In this document: positions 56,376 through 64,000 of the stretch, piece after piece | Numbering within the stretch: the first letter of the stretch is position 1 | Layout: every line of letters starts with the position of its first letter | Assembly (NCBI GenBank): GCA_036417435.1 | Contig: CM070908.1 | Span: 50,749,090-50,813,089, forward strand | Direction of reading: 5' to 3' | From: Inia geoffrensis | Taxonomy: Eukaryota > Chordata > Mammalia > Artiodactyla > Iniidae | Length of the DNA: 64,000 nucleotides | Made by a program: the position numbers and the translations under genes | Notes under the pieces: generated by a model | Told to the model about the DNA's origin: nothing | Database searches by the model: none | What the model saw: the letters and a program-made list of their open reading frames with translations, nothing else

Positions 56376-57180
56376 GTATTTGGTTTCCTTTGGGAAAATG
56401 TCTGAATCAGTTTGGATTGGGTGTTTAATATTTCAACTGAGGTTTCATGGGAATTCACATAAAAGTAAATAACCAGACTATACTTATAGTATACTTGTAG
56501 TAACAACTGAATCTGCAACACAGTGTTACAAATTTAGATTTGGGTGCTTCTCGTTTAATTTATATATGTGTGTTTATATACAAACAATGAGAAATACAAG
56601 CATTACTAAAATTTTCTGTTAGGCTCTAAACAAACTTCTGCATCATTTAATTGAGCAATATCTTTAACAGCAAGAAAAACTTTTAAAAAACTGATGACTG
56701 TTTGATGGTTACTTCTGAGTCAAATATTTTACAATTTTGTGAACCAAAACAAAATACCAAAATAAATTAGACGATGTTTAGCATCTTTGCAACTATGAAA
56801 TATAACCTCGAGTTTAAGACTCTGTGTTTACTGAAAGAACCTAATTGTTCTTCTTACTGATTGATTTATTAATAAATGTTATAAATTTGGGCTTAAATTT
56901 CTATTTAAAAAAATACTTTTATTTTTCCTTTATTTTTTTATGAAAATTTTATTTGAATAAAGGTTCCAAGCCTTTGAAGTTTGAAATGCAGTAGCTTATT
57001 TCATTTTGGAATTTCATATTATATATCTTAATTAAGTTTTTCAGTTAAATGTCTTTACTTTGAATGAAGTTAATATTTATCTGTATTTTCTGTATAATTG
57101 AAAAGATTGGCAATTATAAGGGATAGATAATGGGATAGAATGATGTGGGAACAAAACACTACCTCTGATAACAGGGCTTT
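56376..57180. other. Intron 1 sequence, nothing recognised
   Basis: No family or gene recognised. Confidence 0.4.
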
Positions 57181-57417
57181 AAAAACTTGGAAGTTTGGGG
57201 CTTCCCTGGTGGGGCAGTGGTTGAGAGTCCGCCTGCCGATGCAGGGGACACGGGTTTGTGCCCTGGTCTGGGAAGATCCCACGTGCCACGGAGTGGCTGG
57301 GCCCATGAGCCATGGCCGCTGGGCCTGCGCATCTGGAGCCTGTGCTCTGCAACGGGAGAGGCCACAACAGTGAGAGGCCGCGTACTGCAAAAAAAAAAAA
57401 AAAAACTAGGAAGTTTG
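57181..57417 (+). mobile_element. CHR-2-type SINE, sense, with 17-bp duplication
   Basis: The body starts at 57198 and has an A-rich tail at about 57388-57400. AAAAACTTGGAAGTTTG (57181-57197) and AAAAACTAGGAAGTTTG (57401-57417) differ at one base. Confidence 0.93.
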
Positions 57418-57572
57418 TCAAGTAGTCTTTGAGCCATCTCTCTCATTTTAACATAGTCACAGGGATGTTTATTGATTTTCAAATTTAAAGTCTGAAGGAA
57501 TCTAGTGGTAAATTATTAGAATTAGTAAGCATTTGCAAGGTTTCTGGTTATAAAATCAATGTAAAAATATCA

Positions 57573-58525
57573 AGAGATACCTGTCAAAGATTGCCAACAA
57601 ACACAGGAAAGCATGCTCAACATCTCTAATCATTTGAGAAATGCAAATCAAAACTATAAGGAGGTATCACCTCACACCGGTCAGAATGGCCATCATCAAA
57701 AAATCTACAAACAGTAAATGCTGGAGAGGGTGTGGGGAAAAGGGAACCCTCTTGCACTGTTGGTGGGAATGTAAATTGATACAGCCACTATGGAGAACAG
57801 TATGGAGGTTCCTTAAAAAACTAAGAATAGAACTACCATATGACCCAGCAATCCCACTACTGGGCATATACCCTGAGAAAACCATAATTCAAAAAGAGTC
57901 ATGTACCACAATGTTCATTGCAGCACTATTTACAATAGCCAGGACATGGAAGCAACCTAAGTTTCCATCAACAGATGAATGGATAAAGAAGATGTGGCAC
58001 ATATATACAATGGAATATTACTCAACCATAAAAAGAAACCAAATTGAGTTATTTGTAGTGAGGTGGATGGACCTAGAGGCTGTCATACAGAGTGAAGTAA
58101 GTCTGAAAGAGAAAAACAAATACCATATGCTAACATATATATGGAATCTAAAGAAAAAAAGGGTTCTGAAGAACCTAGGGGCAGGACAGGAATAAAGATG
58201 CAGACGTAGAGAATGGACTTGAGGACGCGAGGAGTGGGAAGGGTAAGCTGGGAAGAAGTGAAAGAGTGGCATGGACATATATATACACTACCAAATGTAA
58301 AATAGGTAGTGGGAAGCTGCCACATAGTACAGGGAGATCAGCTCGGTGCTTTGTGACCACCTAGAGGGGTACGATAGGGAGGGTGGGAGGGAGACGCAAG
58401 AGGGAGGTGATATGGGGATATATGTATACATATAGCTGATTCACATTGTTATACAGCAGAAACTAGCACAACATTGTAAAACAGTTATACTCCAATAAAG
58501 ATTTTAAAAAAGAGATACCTGTCAA
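57573..58525 (+). mobile_element. Young 5'-truncated L1 with perfect 15-bp duplication
   Basis: AGAGATACCTGTCAA at 57573-57587 and 58511-58525 flanks an L1 3' end. An open reading piece of ORF2 (57641-58195, [18 protein letters not shown] to [10 protein letters not shown]) still includes the cysteine-rich HCWWECK. The 3' UTR ends TCCAATAAAGATTTT and is the same subtype as the copy ending at 18944, unlike the full-length L1 at 4553. Confidence 0.95.
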
Positions 58526-59193
58526 TATGTCAAACAGGATTTTTAAAAAATAAATGAAAATACTATTAAAAATAAGAATAAATCTAAGCAAAGACGTGTA
58601 AGATCTCTAAGGTTGAAATTATTCATTTTCTGAAGAGACATTAAAGAAGACCTATAAGAAGGAGATAAACTCTATTTATGGATTGGATGAGTCAGTATTG
58701 TAAAGATACTAATTCTCCCCGAATCAGCATGTGGAGTTAATGGACTTTTAGTCAAAACCCCACATGGATTTTTTGGTGAAATTGACAGCTCATTTTAAAA
58801 TTCATGTGGAGATGCAAAAGGACAAAATACAAGGCACAGTTTTAGAATGTTCTGCCAGATGTCAAGATTTTATTTAAAGCTCTAGTTATAAAGTTTGCAT
58901 ATTATTGGTGCAAGGATAGACATAAAGACCACTTGAGCAGAATAGAGTCCAGAAACAGATCTGCACATTAATGAACTCTTAGTGTATGATAGAGGTAGAA
59001 CTGTACAGCAGTGGAGAGAAGATAATTTTTCAGTAAATGATGTAGGAACAATTATTTATACAGAGGAAATAAAAATAGATAAATATTTCTCACCATATAA
59101 AATAATTGATTCCAGGTATATTAAATACCTAAATAAGTAAGTTTAAACTAAATTATCATGAAAAAGAAAATAATATCTTTATGACCTTGGAAC

Positions 59194-59435
59194 AGTAAAA
59201 GACTTTTTTTTTTTTTTTTTTTTTTTTGCGGTACGCAGGCCTCTCACTGTTGTGGCCTCTCCCGTTGCAGAGCACGGGTTCCAGACGTGCAGGCTCAGCG
59301 GCCATGGCTCACGGGCCCAGCCGCTCTGCAGCATGTGGGATCTTCCCGGACCGGGGCACGAACCCATGTCCCCTGCATCGGCAGGCGGACTCTCAACCAC
59401 TGCGCCACTAGGGAAGCCCAGTAAAAGACTTTTTT
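59194..59435 (-). mobile_element. CHR-2-type SINE, antisense, with duplication
   Basis: A T run (about 59204-59227), then the reversed body ending GCCACTAGGGAAGCCC. AGTAAAAGACTTTTTT is present from 59194 and again at 59420-59435. It interrupts the ancient L1M. Confidence 0.92.
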
Positions 59436-59790
59436 AACCAGAAAAAAAAGCACTAACTCACAGCAAAAAAAAATTGGTAATTTAGGTTTTATGTCAAGAA
59501 TTTCTGTACTTTAAAAAATACCATTATGAGTGAAGAGAAGCTATGAATGAGAACAGTTTACAACTCACATAACTGACAAAAGAACAATACGAAGAACTTA
59601 GTCAAATTAACTAGAAAAAATGTGCAGAGTACTTCAATACATACTTCAGAGGAAATTTAATGACCATGAAATACATGAAAAGTGTTAACCTCACAAGACA
59701 TCATAGAAATGCAAATTACCATTGTTGGCAAAAATTGTTTGATAATCCTAAATGTTGGTAATGTTACTAAGCAGCAAGAACTCTTGGGTA

Positions 59791-60145
59791 GGGTGTCCAC
59801 CTTTTATTTATCTCTATAGTCAGTTCATTTAGCTGTCAGGGCTGATTAGTTTAGTGGTAGTGGTGTGTTGTATGAGGGGGAATAGAGGGGAGGTACTGTA
59901 TTACGGGCCTAAGAAGAAGATAGTGACTACTACTACCTTCAAAGTGCTCAGTGAAATAAGAGTGTGCTGCCCTTTACTAAAGTCCTGTTATTTCACTTCC
60001 AGGCGATAAGAAGGGAAACTCATAAGGGCATTCAGTAAACTATTCACAGTGCTGGGTTGGAAACTGGGCTGCAAAATAGGATAGAAAAATGAACGGCAAA
60101 TCAGACAGGAAGACGTTAACTGAAAATCAAAGAAAATGGGTTTGT
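59791..60145. other. Intron 1 sequence, nothing recognised
   Basis: No family or gene recognised. Confidence 0.4.
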
Positions 60146-60293
60146 AAGAGTGAGTTGGGGCTTCCCTGGCAGTCCAGTGATTAAGACTCCGTGCTTCCAG
60201 TGCAGGGGGGCCCGGCTTCGATCCCTGGTCGGGGAATTCAGATCCCACAAGCTTCATGGCACGGCCAAAAAAAAAATAAAGTTAAGGGAGTTG
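60146..60293 (+). mobile_element. Short tRNA-derived SINE (CHR/Bov-tA-like), sense
   Basis: GGGCTTCCCTGGCAGTCCAG, B-box GGCTTCGATCCCTGG and the end GGCACGGCCAAAAAAAAA. It is a short form of about 125 bp. Flanks TAAGAGTGAGTTG and TAAGGGAGTTG are a possible but imperfect duplication. Confidence 0.8.
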
Positions 60294-60584
60294 TGGGAGC
60301 CTTGCATACCAGGATTGATTTGATCCTGGGGATAAAATAGGACTAAACACATTCTACATCCATTTATGTTTAGTTTTTAGATACTTTGACTAGGTTTTCA
60401 GTAGAATCTTAATGAGCTTGCTTGTTTAACTCTTTAATTTTGCCTTCAGGCTTAGATCTCAGGAAATATAGTTAAATTAGTTTTAGTCTTTAACTTTGGG
60501 GATACCATTTAAAATTGACGTTAGGTAGCTATCTGGGAAGCTATCTAGAGTGTATTTCATCTCCATTTAAAAACATATTTATGA
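60294..60584. other. Intron 1 sequence, nothing recognised
   Basis: No family or gene recognised. Confidence 0.4.
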
Positions 60585-61740
60585 AATCAGTTATTCATTC
60601 AACAAATATTTGAGGGCTGCTATGTACCAGGTGCTATGCGAGGTTGTTGGAGACGTGGTTTCCTCATGGGAGTATTTATCTAGTGTGGTAAATATTAATT
60701 AAGTAAACTGATGTGAAATTGCACCTGTGGCAAGTGCTAGAAGAAAAAAGTACATCGAGCCTTTTCTGTCAACAGCATCCCTTAGAAATGTGCTGAAGTT
60801 TGAAGAATGAGTTATTTAGGCTAAGAGGGAAGATAGCAGTGATCCAGGGTGAAGGAACTGGCAGTCTGAAGTTCCTGAGGTCAGATGGGATAAGGTGAGT
60901 CTGGAGGACTGAAGGATGGGTATATGGAAAGTAGGGAGATAGTAAGGTGTGAGATGAGGCTAGAGTTATGCAAGAGCTAGAGTGTGTGTGGCTTTGGTTA
61001 TGTTAAGTGAAGTTTCCTTCCTTTTAATTTTAAGAGATGAAGCCCTTGAATAGTTCAGCAGGGGGGGTGCAATATGATCACATTTGCATTTTGAAAAGCT
61101 GTTCTTTGTTGAGAAACAGTATACAGATTGGAGAATTAGGACGTGGGCAAAATGGATGTAGGGGGATGAGTTAGAGGCTACTGCGGTAGTCTAGTTAAAA
61201 AATGATAGCTTGGATTACAGTACTAGTATCAGAGTAGGAAAGAGTGGACAAATTTCAAGGATATTTAAGTAGTAAAATAACCTGGTTATGATTTGTGTAT
61301 AGGATGTGAGAGAGAAGGAGCTCTCCAGGATGACACCTAGATTTTTGGCTTTTTCAATTTAGGTGGTAATTAGATAGAAAATACTAAAAGCAGACACAGT
61401 GTAGGTATTTGTTTTGGGGGTGGATAGGTGGTGTCCGATCATCAGTTTAGTTGGATATTGAGTTTGAGACGCCTTTGTGACATTCAAGGGAAAAAAATGT
61501 AGACAGGGAGATAACATTGGCAAATTGTGGGTATACTGATAGTAATTGAAGACCCAGGTATGACTGACATCTCTTGGAGGAGAGTTACAGTTAATGAGAG
61601 GATCTTGGGTAGAGGAGGCTGCCTGTACAGAAAGCAGAGAAGAGGGTTGGAGATGTGGGGTAAAAAATAGGAGACTATTGTAGTTATAGAAGCCAGGGAA
61701 GAGAATTATTGAACAGAGAGGGAGAGGACAAGAATTATGC
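60585..61740 (-). mobile_element. Long L2 LINE fossil, antisense
   Basis: Starts with the reversed 3' end TTCATTCAACAAATATTTGAGGGC and CAGGTGCTATGCGAG. It continues through internal antisense L2 landmarks: GAGGCTACTGCGGTAGTCTAG, CAGGATGACACCTAGATTTTTGGC, and TTGAGTTTGAGACGCCTTTGTGAC. More than 1.1 kb is preserved. The 127-codon frame on the minus strand (61359-61742) lies in this fossil. Confidence 0.75.
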
Positions 61741-62694
61741 AAAATGGAAAGTTTAAAAATACCACTCAGAACAATTTTGATTATGAAGTTGGAACCCCAT
61801 GTTTCTTAGTTTTAAGAACATATTAATCTCTTGGAGTCCATTTTTTTAAGTGAAAAATCGCGTTTAAAATTTAAAATCCTGATTCTTGTTAAAATACTAG
61901 GCCTTTTGTCTTTGAACTGTTTTCACAGGTTTGGGGGATGTTACTTACTTTTCCTGTTGCGTACTTCCTAATCGTGCTCTCTACCTCCTATAGTTTGTAA
62001 CCGTCCTTTATGAAGCTCATTTGAGTCTCAAGTTATTTTTGGTTTTTGCTTTTAGTGTTAATCCAAGATTTTGGACCTTGGTTTCAGTGTTAACTTCTTG
62101 ATTTGTAGATCCCTTGTAAATTTAGACCCACATGCAGTGGTACAAAGGTTAAGAGTTTACCTTTCTTATGGGAGTCTTTCTTCCCTGGGGAGGAGAAAAA
62201 TTTAGCCACTTCCAGGCTGGTGGATACATTGTTTTTCATTTCTGAAGGGATAGTCTTCCCATGGTCCTGCCTTTAAGTAAAATAAATACTTTGTTTCTAG
62301 CTTTTGGAGGTTTCGCTTTTAAAATTAGCTCTGGTACTTTCTTTTAGAGGGTGTGTAGCATTTCTAGCTTAGATTTCCAGAATTGTTGCTGGAAAACAAA
62401 TGTTGTTTTAAGTTCTGAGCTTAAAATCCTTCTTCCTTAGTCAGAAATTTTGGTATATTATTCCATTGCCTTTATAGCATTCAGTGATTCCAGTTGCCTG
62501 ATATTCCTTTGGAGACAATGTTTATTTTCTATGAATGATTTTAAGTTGCACTTTATCCTTAGCGTTTTGAAATTTATTGAGAGGTGTATGTAGTTTTTTG
62601 TGTTTTTTCCTAATCATCTGTGGGGCATAATGATTCTTTTAAGATTAAATGTAAAAACTGGATTTACCTTCAGATTTCTTAATTTTTTCATAAT
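61741..62694. other. Intron 1 sequence, nothing recognised
   Basis: No family or gene recognised. Confidence 0.4.
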
Positions 62695-62912
62695 CCTTCT
62701 TTTCAGCTTTATTGAGATATAATTGACAAAGTTGTGTATATTTAATGTGTACTGCATGGTGATTTGAGATAAACATACACATTGTGAAATCATTACCACA
62801 ATCATAACACATCCGTCACCTCACATAGTTTCTTTCCTTCTTTCTTCCTTCTTTTTTTTTTTTTTGGTGAGAGCTCTTAAGATCTCATCTCTTAGCAAAT
62901 TTCAATATACAA

Positions 62913-63020
62913 TACAGTACGTGTTACTAACTACAGTCACCTTGTCATACATTAGATCCTTAGAACTACAGTACGTATTACTAACTACAGTCACCTTGTC
63001 ATACATTAGATCCTTAGAAC
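62913..63020. repeat. 54-bp tandem duplication inside the L1 3' UTR
   Basis: Unit one 62913-62966 and unit two 62967-63020 both begin TACAGTACGT and end GATCCTTAGAAC, with a single G/A difference. The near identity points to a recent local duplication. Confidence 0.95.
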
Positions 63021-63357
63021 TTATTCATGTTATAACTGAAGTTTGTACCCTTTGACCTACCTCTCCCCATTTGTCCCATCCCCCATCCTCTGGCAGTCAC
63101 CATTCTATTCTCTTTCTGAGTTAAACTTTTTTTTAAAAAAGAGTTCACATATAAGTGGTACCATACAGTATTTTTCTTTCTCTTCCTGGCTTATTTCACT
63201 TAGCATAAATGCCTTCCAGGTTCATACATGTTGTCACAAATTGGCAATGGCAAGATTTCCTTCCTTTTTGTGGCTGAATAGTATTCCATTATATAAATGT
63301 ATAATGACATTTTCTTTATCCATTCATCTATCAACAGACACTTTGGTTGTTTACATA

Positions 63358-63700
63358 TCTTGGCTATTATGTATGTATTTTAATTTTTGGCTATGTCAGG
63401 TCTTAGTTGTGGCACACGGGATCTTCGTTGCAGTATGCGGGATCTTTCGTTGCACGCCTGGGCTCTTTGTTGCAGCATGTGGGCTTCTCTCTAGTTGTGG
63501 CACGTGGGCTCTGTAGCTTGTGGCATATGGGCTCTCTAGTTGAGGCGTGCGGGTTCATTAGTTGTGGCGCGCAGGCTTAGTTGCCCCGCAGCATGTGGGA
63601 TCTTAGTTCCCCGACCAGGGATCCAACCCACGTCCCCTGCATTGGAAGGCGTATTCTTTACCACTGGACTACCACGGAAGTCCCTGTCTTGGCTATTATG
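63358..63700 (-). mobile_element. CHR-1-type long SINE, antisense, with duplication
   Basis: Reversed long SINE (TTTTTGGCTATGTCAGGTCTTAG to GGACTACCACGGAAGTCCC) with repeated GCATGTGGG/GTGGCACG words. TCTTGGCTATTATG at 63358-63371 and 63687-63700 flanks it, both copies within the host L1. Confidence 0.92.
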
Positions 63701-63768
63701 AATAATGCTGCAGTGAACATGGAAGTGCTGATATCTCTTCTATATACTGATTTTGTTTCCTTTACGTA

Positions 63769-63994
63769 TACACTTGACCCTTGAGCAGTGCAGGTTTGAA
63801 CTACATGGGTCTACTTATATGTGGATATTTGTCACTGATAAATACAACCTGCAGTTGGTTGAATCTGCAGATGCAGAGGAACTGCAGATGTGGAGAAACC
63901 AAGTATATGGAGGACTCACTGTAAGTTATATGCAGATTTTCAACTACAGAGGCTTGATGCCCCTAACCCCCACATTGTTCAAGGGTCTACTTTA
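63769..63994 (+). mobile_element. MER2/Tigger-like non-autonomous DNA transposon
   Basis: CACTTGACCCTTGAGCAGTG at 63771 and the reversed counterpart ending at 63992 (CATTGTTCAAGGGTCTACTT) form inverted repeats. TA flanks both sides (63769-63770, 63993-63994). The interior TGGTTGAATCTGCAGATGCAG is typical of this type. The family label is from memory and approximate. Confidence 0.8.
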
Positions 63995-64000
63995 TACCCA

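Larger units (their letters stand above)
57490..59790 (+). mobile_element. Ancient L1M ORF2 segment hosting later insertions
   Basis: Diverged ORF2 sequence can be followed across two later insertions: TTCTGGTTATAAAATCAATG (before 57573), then AAGATACTAATTCTCCCCGAA, CAAGGATAGACATAAAGACCA, CATAGAAATGCAAATTACCA (after 59436). Many stops are present. Its continuity across the young L1 and the SINE shows the order of events. Confidence 0.75.
62695..63768 (-). mobile_element. L1 3' end, antisense, interrupted by a SINE
   Basis: Reversed 3' UTR (TTTATTGAGATATAATTGACA, GGTGAGAGCTCTTAAGATCTC), then ORF2 end (TTAGCATAAATGCCTTCCAGG, TTTATCCATTCATCTATCAACAG, TATGAATAATGCTGCAGTGAACATG). A SINE at 63372-63686 splits it and a 54-bp tandem duplication lies in its 3' UTR. 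Confidence 0.85.
21780..64000 (+). other. STT3B: STT3B intron 1 (5' part, at least 42.2 kb)
   Basis: No sequence encoding the expected exon 2 (starting FNYRSTHHLASHGF in mammals) was found by eye up to the window end, so intron 1 probably runs past 64000. It is packed with retroelement copies called separately. A long first intron fits the gene's large size in other mammals, but a missed short exon cannot be wholly excluded. Confidence 0.8.

Noticed and set aside
57641..58195. 184-codon frame resembling a reverse transcriptase end
   Set aside because: It is the 5'-truncated tail of L1 ORF2 within a young insertion; called as part of the mobile element and not as a gene.
21780..64000. Search for STT3B exon 2
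   Set aside because: I looked for an acceptor followed by sequence encoding FNYRSTHH or DERAWYPLGR and found none by eye. A protein-to-genome alignment would be decisive.
1..64000. CRISPR arrays, tRNA or rRNA genes, bacterial operons
   Set aside because: The regular similar segments are dispersed SINEs with target-site duplications; their tRNA-like parts are degenerate SINE heads and not functional tRNA genes.

Overview
The window looks like nuclear DNA of a cetacean (whale or dolphin). It carries many copies of the tRNA-derived CHR-2-type SINE (starting GGGCTTCCCTGGTGGCGCAG), older CHR-1-type relatives, and several L1 LINEs of artiodactyl/cetacean type. No BovB or Bov-A2 element was seen, which argues against a ruminant. 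Species cannot be read from the sequence. No bacterial, viral-genome, CRISPR or tRNA/rRNA gene content was found.

One protein-coding gene is supported: exon 1 of STT3B, the catalytic subunit of the OST-B oligosaccharyltransferase. It lies on the + strand (coding 21469-21779, splice donor at 21780) inside a CpG island of about 2 kb (about 20270-22270). No exon 2 was found, so 21780-64000 (at least 42.2 kb) is read as intron 1 and 1-about 20200 as upstream intergenic DNA.

Upstream part (1-20200). It contains an antisense L1 end interrupted by a SINE with a (TA)29 tail, a second SINE, a 5'-truncated L1 and a MIR. It then holds an essentially full-length 5.9 kb L1 (4553-10444) flanked by a perfect 17-bp target-site duplication, with both ORFs broken and three catalytic acidic residues of its endonuclease replaced. 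Older L1M, hAT, MIR, LTR-like and long L2 remnants follow. The last large element is a composite SINE plus 5'-inverted L1 at 17302-18956.

Promoter part (20270-22270). It is GC-rich and TATA-less in appearance, with GC boxes, an inverted CCAAT box, an NRF1-like octamer array beside a CACGTG E-box, G-quadruplex-capable runs, two overlapping short upstream ORFs, CTC and GGC triplet tracts and a strong Kozak start.

Intron part (22270-64000). It is mostly AT-rich with no recognisable genes. It is punctuated by CHR SINEs in both orientations (most with visible target-site duplications), a same-site double SINE insertion (28788-29264), LTR fragments in both orientations, two Tigger-like DNA transposons with TA flanks, L2/MIR fossils, and a young L1 nested in an ancient L1 (57490-59790). 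I found no convincing new biological system. The most interesting signals are retrotransposition by-products and the structure of the STT3B promoter and 5' leader.
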